Position numbers and translations under genes: made by a program. 64,000 nucleotides of DNA, taken from contig NZ_CP063808.1 in assembly GCF_018128905.1 (NCBI RefSeq), forward strand, positions 1,426,001 through 1,490,000, written 5' to 3'. Position 1 is the first letter of the stretch, and each line of letters begins with the position of its first letter. This DNA is from Streptomyces sp. A2-16. GTDB lineage: Bacteria > Actinomycetota > Actinomycetes > Streptomycetales > Streptomycetaceae. Positions 6,009-13,291 of this stretch are shown here, in pieces. The notes under the pieces are model-generated. The model had not been told where the DNA came from and searched no databases. It worked only from the letters and a program-made list of their open reading frames with translations.

Positions 6009-8615
6009 TCAGCTGTCCGCGGGCTCCGCGGCGGCCGTCTTGCGGGTCCGGCGGCGGGGTGCGGCCGCCTTCGGCTCCTGGTCCGCCTGCGCCGGGATCT
6101 CGGCGGTCACCGCGGGCTCGGCGGCCTTGCGGGTCGTACGCCGACGGGGCGCGGCCTCGGCCGTCTCCGTGGCGACCTCGGCGGTGGCCGTGGTCTTGCG
6201 GGTGCGGCGGGGCTTGGTGGCCGTGCCTTCCGCGGTGTCCACTGCTGCTTCGGCGGCCTTCGCGGCGGCGGTCTTGCGGGTCCGCCGGGGCTTGGTGGCC
6301 TCGGCCGCTTCGGGTTCCTGGGCCGTCTGGACCGGGATCTCGGTGGCGGTGGCGGTGGCGGCCGGTTCGGCGGCCTTGCGGGTGCGGCGGCGCGGCTTGG
6401 CTTCCGTGGCCTCGGCCGTGTCGAGCGCTGCCTCGGCGGCGGCCGGAGCCGCGGCAGCCGTCTTGCGGGTGCGGCGCGGCTTGGCCTCGGTGGCCTCGGC
6501 CGTGTCGACCGCCGTCTCCGTGGCGACCTCGGCGGTGGCCGTGGTCTTGCGGGTGCGGCGCGGCTTGGTGGCCGTGCCTTCCGCGGTGTCCACTGCTGCT
6601 TCGGCGGCCTTCGCGGCGGCGGTCTTGCGGGTCCGCCGGGGCTTGGTGGCCTCGGCCGCTTCGGGTTCCTGGGCCGTCTGGACCGGGATCTCGGTGGCGG
6701 TGGCGGTGGCGGCCGGTTCGGCGGCCTTGCGGGTGCGGCGGCGCGGCTTGGCTTCCGTGGCCTCGGCCGTGTCGAGCGCTGCCTCGGCGGCGGCCGGAGC
6801 CGCGGCAGCCGTCTTACGGGTGCGGCGCGGCTTCGTGGCCGGGGCCTCCGGAGCGGTTTCGGCGACCGGTGCGGCCTCCGCGACCGGCGCGGCCTCGACC
6901 ACCGTCTCCACCACGGCCGGCGTCTCCGCGGTCTTGCGGGTCCGGCGGCGGCGCGGCTTGGACGGGGTCTCGGTGTCGAGGGACGGGCCCTCAGCCGTCG
7001 TGACGGCGGACTCCGCGGCCTCGGAGGCGACCGGCTCCACCGGTGCCGCTGCCGTGGTCGTCGTGGCCGGCACCGCGTCGGACGCCCCGCCGCGGGTGCG
7101 GCGACGGCGGCGCGGGGTGCGGGTCGCGGTGGTGTCCTCGGCCGCGGTGGGCTCCGACGGGGCGACCGCCTCGGCGGGGGCCGTCGCGTCCAGCGGGGTC
7201 CCGCTGCGAGTACGGCGGCGACGGCGCGGCGTACGGTCCGAACGCTCGCGGTCGGCGGAGCGGGACTCGTCCCGGCCACCACGTCCGCGACCCCGGTCAC
7301 GGTCACCGCGACCGCGTGCACCGCGCCCGCCCGTCTCGCCCAGGTCCTCCAGCTCCTCCGCCCCGAGCCCGGCGCGCGTGCGCTCGGCCCGCGGCAGGAC
7401 ACCCTTGGTGCCCGCGGGGATGTTCAGCTCCTCGTAGAAGTGCGGGGAGGTGGAGTACGTCTCCGGCGGATCGTTGAAGTTGAGCTCCAGCGCCTTGTTG
7501 ATCAGCTGCCAGCGCGGGATGTCGTCCCAGTCGACGAGGGTGATCGCGATGCCCTTGGCACCCGCGCGACCGGTACGGCCGATGCGGTGCAGGTACGTCT
7601 TCTCCTCTTCGGGAGACTGGTAGTTGATGACGTGCGTGACGCCCTCGACGTCGATACCACGGGCGGCGACGTCGGTGCAGACGAGGACGTCCACCTTGCC
7701 GTTGCGGAAGGCGCGCAGCGCCTGCTCACGGGCGCCCTGGCCCAGGTCGCCGTGGACCGCGCCGGCGGCGAAGCCGCGCTGCTGGAGCTGGTCGGCCAGG
7801 TCGGCAGCGGTGCGCTTGGTGCGGCAGAAGACCATGACCAGTCCCCGGCCGTCGGCCTGCAGTATGCGCGCGACCATCTCGGGCTTGTCCATGTTGTGCG
7901 CGCGGTACACGTGCTGCTTGGTGTTCGCGACCGTCCTGCCCGCGTCGTCGGGCGAGGTGGCGTTGATGTGCGTGGGCTGCGACATGTAGCGGCGCGCGAG
8001 ACCGATGACCGCGCCCGGCATGGTCGCCGAGAACAGCATCGTCTGGCGGCGGGCCGGCAGCAGGTTGATGATCTTCTCGACGTCGGGCAGGAAGCCCAGG
8101 TCGAGCATCTCGTCGGCCTCGTCGAGGACGAGCGCCTTGATGTGGCCCAGGTTGAGCTTCTTCTGGCCCGCGAGGTCCAGCAGTCGGCCCGGGGTGCCGA
8201 CGACGACGTCGACGCCCTTCTTGAGGGCCTCGACCTGGGGCTCGTAGGCACGGCCGCCGTAGATGGCGAGGACGCGTACGTTGCGCACCTTGCCCGCGGT
8301 CTGCAGGTCGTTGGTGACCTGGGTGCACAGCTCGCGCGTGGGGACGACGACGAGCGCCTGCGGGGCGTCGGTCAGGGCCTCGGGCTTGGCGCGGCCGGCC
8401 TCGACGTCGGCGGGGACGGTGACGCGCTCGAGGAGCGGAAGGCCGAAGCCCAGCGTCTTGCCGGTGCCGGTCTTGGCCTGGCCGATGACGTCGGAGCCGG
8501 AGAGGGCCACCGGGAGCGTCATCTGCTGGATGGGGAACGGGTTGATGATGCCGACGGCTTCGAGGGCCTCGGCCGTCTCGGTGAGAATTCCGAGATCGCG
8601 GAAAGTCGTAGTCAG
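6009..8615 (-). CDS. DEAD-box RNA helicase with long repetitive basic tail (RhlE-like)
   Basis: ATP-dependent RNA helicase of about 868 residues. With the start at 8615 the Q motif (FPIQQ, residues 27-31) is present; AKTGTGKT (47-54), PTREL, DEAD (165-168), SAT and HRIGRTGRAG follow. From about residue 410 the tail is low complexity, with 13 basic KPRR(R)TRK-like modules separated by Ala/Glu/Thr linkers, resembling RNA-binding tails. The initiator is probably CTG: no ATG, GTG or TTG lies in frame between the Q motif and the leader, AGAGG sits 7 bases upstream of the CTG, and the next ATG (8522) would delete the Q motif. Homologues begin MTTTFRDLG (memory), matching this N-terminus. Two near-identical 351-bp units occur in the tail. 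It corresponds to Rv3211 (rhlE). Confidence 0.9.
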   Translation of the reverse strand: MTTTFRDLGILTETAEALEAVGIINPFPIQQMTLPVALSGSDVIGQAKTGTGKTLGFGLPLLERVTVPADVEAGRAKPEALTDAPQALVVVPTRELCTQVTNDLQTAGKVRNVRVLAIYGGRAYEPQVEALKKGVDVVVGTPGRLLDLAGQKKLNLGHIKALVLDEADEMLDLGFLPDVEKIINLLPARRQTMLFSATMPGAVIGLARRYMSQPTHINATSPDDAGRTVANTKQHVYRAHNMDKPEMVARILQADGRGLVMVFCRTKRTAADLADQLQQRGFAAGAVHGDLGQGAREQALRAFRNGKVDVLVCTDVAARGIDVEGVTHVINYQSPEEEKTYLHRIGRTGRAGAKGIAITLVDWDDIPRWQLINKALELNFNDPPETYSTSPHFYEELNIPAGTKGVLPRAERTRAGLGAEELEDLGETGGRGARGRGDRDRGRGRGGRDESRSADRERSDRTPRRRRRTRSGTPLDATAPAEAVAPSEPTAAEDTTATRTPRRRRRTRGGASDAVPATTTTAAAPVEPVASEAAESAVTTAEGPSLDTETPSKPRRRRTRKTAETPAVVETVVEAAPVAEAAPVAETAPEAPATKPRRTRKTAAAAPAAAEAALDTAEATEAKPRRRTRKAAEPAATATATEIPVQTAQEPEAAEATKPRRTRKTAAAKAAEAAVDTAEGTATKPRRTRKTTATAEVATETAVDTAEATEAKPRRTRKTAAAAPAAAEAALDTAEATEAKPRRRTRKAAEPAATATATEIPVQTAQEPEAAEATKPRRTRKTAAAKAAEAAVDTAEGTATKPRRTRKTTATAEVATETAEAAPRRRTTRKAAEPAVTAEIPAQADQEPKAAAPRRRTRKTAAAEPADS
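6161..6833 (-). repeat. 351-bp tandem duplication inside the helicase tail
   Basis: Positions 6161-6482 recur at 6512-6833, offset by exactly 351 bp (117 codons). Only a couple of mismatches were seen, for example near 6209/6560 and 6464/6815. Each unit encodes four PRRTRK modules. Frame is kept, so copy number could change without breaking the gene. Confidence 0.85.
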
Positions 8616-9017
8616 GGTGCTGCCTCTTCTGTGTGCGCGGTGCGAGGCGAGCGCGGGGGGTCGTCTACCGTGCTGGGGACGTCGGCTGCCTTACGGGTTG
8701 AGCCGTAATGGCACGGGACCACTGCCGACGCTCTAGCGCTCGTACCGCTGAGGGTCCCCCTCCGAACCCCGTACGCACTGTGCCGTACGGGCGAGGAGGG
8801 CTGTCGGGTCGGAGCCGATCGGGCCACCGACCGGGCATCCTCATACGTGCGGCCTGTCGAGGTGCGGTGCACTGGGAAAGTGCCGTCGTACCAGCAGGCG
8901 CATTACCACCATACCCCGGAATCGCGCACATGCGATGGCCGATTTGGTCACGTAGTCGTCGTCACACTGATTGACCAGGGCCTTCCGCCGTCCGGAGAGC
9001 GGGCTATTGTGCGCTTC
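8616..9017. other. Divergent intergenic region with long helicase 5' leader
   Basis: About 400 bases lie between the helicase and the MiaE-like gene with no convincing coding sequence. On the helicase side are two hairpins: TTACGG/CCGTAA at 8691-8708 and CCCGTACG/CGTACGGG at 8768-8791. This suggests a structured 5' untranslated region, as in several autoregulated RNA helicase mRNAs. No clean promoter pair was identified. Confidence 0.5.
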
Positions 9018-9776
9018 ATGACGACCTCTGACAAGCCCGACAACGCCTCCGAGACCCCTGCCGAACCCACCGTCGAGCGCACCGGTGTCGCCGCCCAGGA
9101 CTGGACGAAGGCCTCCGCCGACCCGCAGTACCGAGCCGCGGTCGTCGACCTGCTCGGCGCGCTCGCGTACGGCGAACTGGCGGCCTTCGAGCGGCTCGCG
9201 GAGGACGCGAAGCTGGCGCCCACGCTTGCGGACAAGGCGGAGCTGGCGAAGATGGCGTCCGCAGAGTTCCACCACTACGAGAAGCTGCGCGACCGCCTCA
9301 CGGAGATCGGCGAGGAGCCGACGCTCGCCATGGAGCCGTTCGTCGCGGCCCTGGACGGCTTCCACCGGCAGACGGCGCCCTCGGACTGGCTGGAAGGGCT
9401 CGTCAAGGCGTACGTCGGCGACTCGATCGCCAGTGACTTCTACCGGGAGGTCGCGGCGCGGCTCGACACGGACTCGCGCGAGCTGGTGCTGGCCGTCCTC
9501 GACGACACCGGGCACGCCGGGTTCGCCGTAGAGAAGGTGCGGGCGGCGATCGACGCGGATCCGCGCGTGGGCGGCCGACTCGCGCTGTGGGCACGGCGGT
9601 TGATGGGGGAAGCCCTGTCGCAGTCGCAGCGGGTCGTCGCGGACCGGGACGCGTTGTCGACGATGCTCGTCGGGGGTGTCGCGGACGGGTTCGACCTCGC
9701 CGAGGTGGGACGGATGTTCTCCCGGATCACCGAGGCGCACACCAAGCGGATGGCCGCGCTCGGCCTGGCGGCGTAG
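9018..9776 (+). CDS. Ferritin-like MiaE-family protein
   Basis: 252-residue protein with a four-helix ferritin-like di-iron fold, resembling the actinobacterial MiaE_2 family (Rv3210c in M. tuberculosis, from memory). Candidate iron ligands are in GELAAFERLAED and in AEFHHYEKLRDR, an ExxH pair, with later acidic and His residues in LDDTGHAGFAVEK and ITEAHTKRM. The true substrate is unknown; a tRNA hydroxylase role is inferred from the family name only. The start is the ATG before TTSDKPDNASET; the first 25 residues are a disordered acidic leader. Confidence 0.8.
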   Translation: MTTSDKPDNASETPAEPTVERTGVAAQDWTKASADPQYRAAVVDLLGALAYGELAAFERLAEDAKLAPTLADKAELAKMASAEFHHYEKLRDRLTEIGEEPTLAMEPFVAALDGFHRQTAPSDWLEGLVKAYVGDSIASDFYREVAARLDTDSRELVLAVLDDTGHAGFAVEKVRAAIDADPRVGGRLALWARRLMGEALSQSQRVVADRDALSTMLVGGVADGFDLAEVGRMFSRITEAHTKRMAALGLAA

Positions 9777-9850
9777 CGCCCGATAGTCGGAGCGGGGGGT
9801 CGGGCGTCGGGGTGCCGGGCGACCGTGGGCCGTCCGGCGTCGGTCGCGCG

Positions 9851-9918
9851 GTTCCTGGCGTCCCTGGAGTTCCTCGCGCCCCTGAGGTTCGCGCCCCTGA
9901 AGTTCGCGCCCCTAAGGG
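9851..9918 (+). repeat. Degenerate short tandem repeat related to the interspersed repeat
   Basis: Three to four iterations of a 15-base unit close to GTTCGCGCCCCTGAA. The unit resembles the second half of the interspersed repeat at 5889 and 59083, as if derived from it by slippage. It lies in the short gap between convergent genes. Confidence 0.55.
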
Positions 9919-9937
9919 GGGTTTCCGTCGCCCTTTC

Positions 9938-10207
9938 TCACGCCGTCGCCGAACGGCGGAGTCTTCCCGACGGGCGCAGGAGCAGGGACAGGGACGCCAC
10001 CGAGACCACCGCGGCGCCCAGGAAGATCAGCAGGATGCTGCCGGGGTCCAGCGCGGTGTGGGTCACGAAGGCGCCGAACAGGGCTCCCGCGGTGCCCGTC
10101 GCGAGGACCAGGGAGCGGGCCGGCAGACGGTGGGCGAGGCGGTGCGCCGCCACCCCCGCCAGCACGAGACCGAGCAGAGCGGAGCCGAGCGCTTCGAACA
10201 ACATCAT
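9938..10207 (-). CDS. Small three-helix integral membrane protein
   Basis: 89-residue protein starting MMLFEALGSALLG, with three predicted transmembrane helices and a basic C-terminal tail (RPSGRLRRSATA). Topology and length recall the GlsB/YeaQ/YmgE transglycosylase-associated family, but the similarity is only by eye. The start is secured by GGGAGG upstream of the paired ATGs at 10207/10204. It is convergent with the MiaE-like gene. No function is assigned. Confidence 0.7.
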   Translation of the reverse strand: MMLFEALGSALLGLVLAGVAAHRLAHRLPARSLVLATGTAGALFGAFVTHTALDPGSILLIFLGAAVVSVASLSLLLRPSGRLRRSATA

Positions 10208-10340
10208 GGGGTCCCTCCCACACGGCCACACTGCGCATCACGGTCGTAGCCCGTCATACCCGTGACCTGCGGAATGCAATCCTCCTGTGTGTGCTCCCCG
10301 TGCTCCATACGTGGAGGAGATGAACTCACCCGCGACACGA

Positions 10341-10377
10341 AGAGGGGCCCGGCGCCTTCCGGCCGCCGGGCCCCTCT
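10341..10377 (-). terminator. Hairpin terminator after the DUF3107 gene
   Basis: A 14-bp perfect stem (AGAGGGGCCCGGCG and its complement) with a 9-base loop begins 13 bases beyond the DUF3107 stop on the minus strand. Confidence 0.8.
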
Positions 10378-10389
10378 TCATGCGTCTGC

Positions 10390-10617
10390 CTACAGCGCGC
10401 CGAAGCCCACCTTGCGCGGAGCCGGCTCACCGAGCTCGACGTACGCGAGACGGTCGGCCGGGACGAGGACCTTGCGGCCGTGCTCGTCCACGAGGCTCAG
10501 CAGCTGAGACTTGCCGGCCAGCGCCTCCGCCACCGCCCGCTCGACCTCGTCGGCGCTCTGACCGCTCTCCAGAACGATCTCGCGGGGCGCGTGCTGCACG
10601 CCGATCTTGACCTCCAC
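10390..10617 (-). CDS. DUF3107 family small protein
   Basis: 75-residue protein (MEVKIGVQHAPREIVLES... ending KVGFGAL) of the actinobacterial family DUF3107, matching Rv3208A (TB9.4) in M. tuberculosis from memory. It is a compact beta-alpha fold with no cysteine and unknown function. GTG start at 10617 with GGAGGG seven bases upstream. As in mycobacteria it sits next to the TetR gene. Confidence 0.85.
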   Translation of the reverse strand: MEVKIGVQHAPREIVLESGQSADEVERAVAEALAGKSQLLSLVDEHGRKVLVPADRLAYVELGEPAPRKVGFGAL

Positions 10618-10743
10618 GGTATGTCCCTCCGACGGTCAGTGAAGTGCGCGACCTTCCGCGCCGTACCCAGCACACATTAGCCCGGTGAGGGGACGTACAC
10701 GCTCCGCCCGAGAACGCCAACAGCGAACATCGGACGGGAACAA

Positions 10744-10771
10744 ACGCCCCGCACGCGTGCGTGCGGGGCGT
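10744..10771 (-). terminator. Hairpin terminator after the TetR gene
   Basis: An 11-bp stem (ACGCCCCGCAC) with loop GCGTGC lies 22 bases past the TetR stop on the minus strand. Confidence 0.75.
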
Positions 10772-10793
10772 TCGTTCGTGATCCTGCCGGTTT

Positions 10794-11435
10794 TCAGTGG
10801 TGATCGGTGCCGTGCAGCGGGAATCCGGCGATGCCGCGCCACGCCAGCGACGTCAGCAGCTGGACCGCCTGGTCGCGCGGGACGCTGCGGTCGCTGTGCA
10901 GCCAGGACCTGGCCACCACCTGGGCGAGACCGCCGAGGCCGGACGCGAGCAGCATCGACTCCGCGCGCGAGAGACCAGTGTCCTCCGCGATGACCTCGGA
11001 GATCGCCTCCGCGCACTCGACGGTGACCTTGTCGACGCGCTCGCGCACCGCGGGCTCGTTGGTCAGGTCCGACTCGAAGACCAGGCGGAAGGCGCCGCCG
11101 TCGTCCTCGACGTACGCGAAATAGGCGTCCATGGTCGCCCGTACGCGCTGCTTGTTGTCGCTCGTCGACGCGAGCGCGGTGCGCACCGCCTGGATCAGGG
11201 ACTCGCAGTGCTGGTCCAGCAGCGCGAGATAAAGGTCGAGCTTGCCCGGGAAGTGCTGGTAGAGCACCGGCTTGCTGACACCGGCCCGCTCGGCGATGTC
11301 GTCCATGGCGGCCGCGTGGTAGCCCTGTGCCACGAAGACTTCCTGTGCGGCGCCCAGCAGCTGGTTCCGTCGGGCACGGCGCGGCAGGCGCGTCCCCCGC
11401 GGGCGTGCCGCCTCTGTCTGCTCGATGGCTGTCAC
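10794..11435 (-). CDS. TetR-family regulator, FasR-like (Rv3208 homologue)
   Basis: 213-residue DNA-binding regulator. The N-terminal helix-turn-helix is visible as RRNQLLGAAQEVFVAQGYHA...MDDIAERAGVSKPVLYQHF; the C-terminal ligand domain is helical. By eye it aligns over its length with M. tuberculosis Rv3208 (FasR, regulator of fatty acid synthase genes), with a shared RLPRRxRR..LL start and shared position beside DUF3107. Whether it controls lipid synthesis here is unproven. GTG start at 11435 with GGGAGG a little close (4 bases). A divergent AT-rich region upstream probably holds its promoter. Confidence 0.85.
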   Translation of the reverse strand: MTAIEQTEAARPRGTRLPRRARRNQLLGAAQEVFVAQGYHAAAMDDIAERAGVSKPVLYQHFPGKLDLYLALLDQHCESLIQAVRTALASTSDNKQRVRATMDAYFAYVEDDGGAFRLVFESDLTNEPAVRERVDKVTVECAEAISEVIAEDTGLSRAESMLLASGLGGLAQVVARSWLHSDRSVPRDQAVQLLTSLAWRGIAGFPLHGTDHH

Positions 11436-11575
11436 GCCGCCTCCCAATGTCGTCCACATGCGGTGTGCGCCGCGCCGCCATCGTACTTTTCGGTAACCCT
11501 GCTGTGCGCGGTGCGAACGCAGAATTTCACGGACCGGACGGTGACGAAAGCCACGCAAAGGTTTTAAACGGGCAT

Positions 11576-11719
11576 CTAGTGGGCAGTGGCCGCCCTGTTC
11601 CTGCTCAGGAATGCCCTGATGAGTGCATTGCCGACCGCTTCTCGCCGTTCCGGCGTCACCGGCGCTCGTGTCACCGATCGCCGTGTCACCGATCGCCGTG
11701 TCGCCGATGGCCGTGTCAC
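11576..11719 (-). CDS. Possible 47-residue ORF translationally coupled to the acidic protein
   Basis: The GTG at 11719 overlaps the TGA of the upstream acidic-protein gene (GTGA). The N-terminal 20 residues are made of VTRRS-like repeats from a 15-bp tandem repeat, which supplies further in-frame GTG codons. The C-terminal 27 residues (VTPERREAVGNALI...) look like a genuine amphipathic helix ending RNRAATAH. No homologue was recognised, and it may not be translated. Confidence 0.4.
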   Translation of the reverse strand: MTRPSATRRSVTRRSVTRAPVTPERREAVGNALIRAFLSRNRAATAH

Positions 11720-11721
11720 CG
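11656..11721 (-). repeat. 15-bp tandem repeat spanning a stop/start overlap
   Basis: About four copies of a 15-base unit (plus strand CGTGTCACCGATCGC) start exactly at the 3' end of the acidic-protein gene. Each complete unit re-creates a GTGA. Confidence 0.7.
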
Positions 11722-11952
11722 ATAGTCGTCCTCGTCGATCGAGACGACTCGGGCCTGTTCCACGAGGTCGGCCTCGTTGGCCCGGTCGGGGTCGACGCCG
11801 GTCAGCGGGTCGTCGCGGTCGCGCGCGACCTCGGTGTGCTGCTCGGCCGCGTCGCCCTCGGGGGCCTCGACATCGAGCTCGACGGCGTCGTCCTCCTCCT
11901 CGAAGGCCCCCGGGTCGGCGAAGGCTTCGGGGTCGGTGGGGTCGTAGGTCAT
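11716..11952 (-). CDS. Small acidic conserved Streptomyces protein
   Basis: 78 residues, rich in Asp and Glu (MTYDPTDPEAFADPGAFEEED...), no cysteine, no membrane segment; probably disordered. I recall close relatives at this locus in other streptomycetes, always hypothetical. ATG 11952 with GGGAG upstream. Very low predicted pI; it could be an adaptor or inhibitor, but nothing in the sequence decides this. Confidence 0.7.
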   Translation of the reverse strand: MTYDPTDPEAFADPGAFEEEDDAVELDVEAPEGDAAEQHTEVARDRDDPLTGVDPDRANEADLVEQARVVSIDEDDYR

Positions 11953-12152
11953 GGTGGGCTCCCTTCCTAGAACGTCCCTGATGCACACAGGGGGCCACAT
12001 TCGGGTGCCCTGCGTACGAGCCTAGGAGACACGCGATCTGGACGCCATCGATGTGCGTGCCCCACCGCCCGCCCGCCGCCCGCACACCTCGTACAGATGC
12101 TTGTGATGGCGAACACATGAACCACTGCGTGATCGTCTCGTAACATTGCCGC

Positions 12153-13283
12153 ATGTCTTCGACCGAGCTGCCCTTCGTGCCGCCCGCCACCGTCCTTCCG
12201 AAAGTGGCACCCGTCAGGGTCGGTGAAGGTGAGCGGCTGCGTTCGGTGAGGCTGCCGGGGATCACCCTGACGGTGCGTTCGAGGCCGCCCGCGCGCGAGG
12301 GGCTGCCGCCCGCGTTGTACGTCCACGGCCTCGGCGGTTCCTCGCAGAACTGGTCGGCGATGATGGAACAGCTGGAGGGCGAGCTCGACGGCGAGGCCGT
12401 CGACCTGCCGGGCTTCGGCGACTCCCCGCCGCCGGACGACGGCAACTACTCGATCACCGCTCACGCGCGCGCGGTGATCCGCCATCTCGACGCGTCCGGC
12501 CGCGGGCCCGTCCACCTCTTCGGCAACTCCCTCGGCGGCGCGGTGTCCACGCGCGTCGCAGCGGTGCGGCCGGACCTGGTGCGCACCCTCACCCTCGTCT
12601 CGCCGGCCCTCCCCGAGATCCGCGTCCAGCGCACCGCCGTGCCCACCGGGCTGCTGGCGCTGCCCGGCGTGGCCGGTCTGTTCACCCGCTACAGCAAGGA
12701 CTGGACGGCCGAGCAGCGCGTCCGCGGGGTCATGGCCCTGTGCTACGGCGACCCCGCGCGCGTCACCCCGGAGGGCTTCCGGCACGCGGTCGAGGAGATG
12801 GAACGACGGCTCCAACTGCCGTACTTCTGGGACGCGATGACGCGCTCCGCGCGCGGACTGGTGAACGCGTACACGCTGGGCGGCCAGCACGCGCTGTGGC
12901 GCCAGGCCGAGCGCGTCCTCGCACCCACGCTGCTCGTCTACGGCGGTCGCGACCAGCTCGTCGGCTTCCGCATGGCCCAGAAGGCGGCCCGAGCCTTCCG
13001 CGACTCCCGGCTGCTGACACTGCCCGAGGCCGGGCACGTGGCGATGATGGAGTACCCGGAGACCTTGGCGGGGGCGTTCAGGGAGTTCGCCACGGACGCG
13101 CGGGCCCTGGCCGCGGACAACGGAGCTTCCGGCGGTTCCCTGGGAGAACCCGACGCTTCCGTGGGACGCTCTGACGGGCGTGACGGCTCCGCGGGCACCT
13201 CCGGTGAGGAAGCCTCGGACACAGGGGGAGACGCCGCAGCGGTTTCCGGTGACGGGGCCGACACCACCATCGTGGGGAGCTGA
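12153..13283 (+). CDS. Alpha/beta hydrolase with disordered acidic C-terminus
   Basis: 376-residue hydrolase. HGLGGSSQNW precedes the nucleophile elbow GNSLGG (Ser in the family GxSxG position), the acid lies in YGGRDQLVG and the catalytic His in PEAGHVAMMEYPE. From about residue 315 the chain is a Gly/Ser/Asp-rich tail without predicted structure. No signal peptide. TAACAT (12140-12145) placed just before the ATG suggests a near-leaderless transcript. It sits directly upstream of the DUF3152 gene (8 bases), so the two are probably cotranscribed. Substrate unknown. Confidence 0.85.
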   Translation: MSSTELPFVPPATVLPKVAPVRVGEGERLRSVRLPGITLTVRSRPPAREGLPPALYVHGLGGSSQNWSAMMEQLEGELDGEAVDLPGFGDSPPPDDGNYSITAHARAVIRHLDASGRGPVHLFGNSLGGAVSTRVAAVRPDLVRTLTLVSPALPEIRVQRTAVPTGLLALPGVAGLFTRYSKDWTAEQRVRGVMALCYGDPARVTPEGFRHAVEEMERRLQLPYFWDAMTRSARGLVNAYTLGGQHALWRQAERVLAPTLLVYGGRDQLVGFRMAQKAARAFRDSRLLTLPEAGHVAMMEYPETLAGAFREFATDARALAADNGASGGSLGEPDASVGRSDGRDGSAGTSGEEASDTGGDAAAVSGDGADTTIVGS

Positions 13284-13291
13284 GGCGCGGC

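Noticed and set aside
5746..8708. Long plus-strand ORFs of 563 and 929 codons opposite the helicase
   Set aside because: They are antisense images of the repetitive helicase tail and core; no ribosome site and no recognisable family.
10320..10610. Plus-strand ORF starting after GGAGGAG opposite DUF3107
   Set aside because: The ribosome site is too close to the ATG and the ORF crosses a terminator hairpin before lying antisense to DUF3107; composition is Arg/Pro-rich noise.
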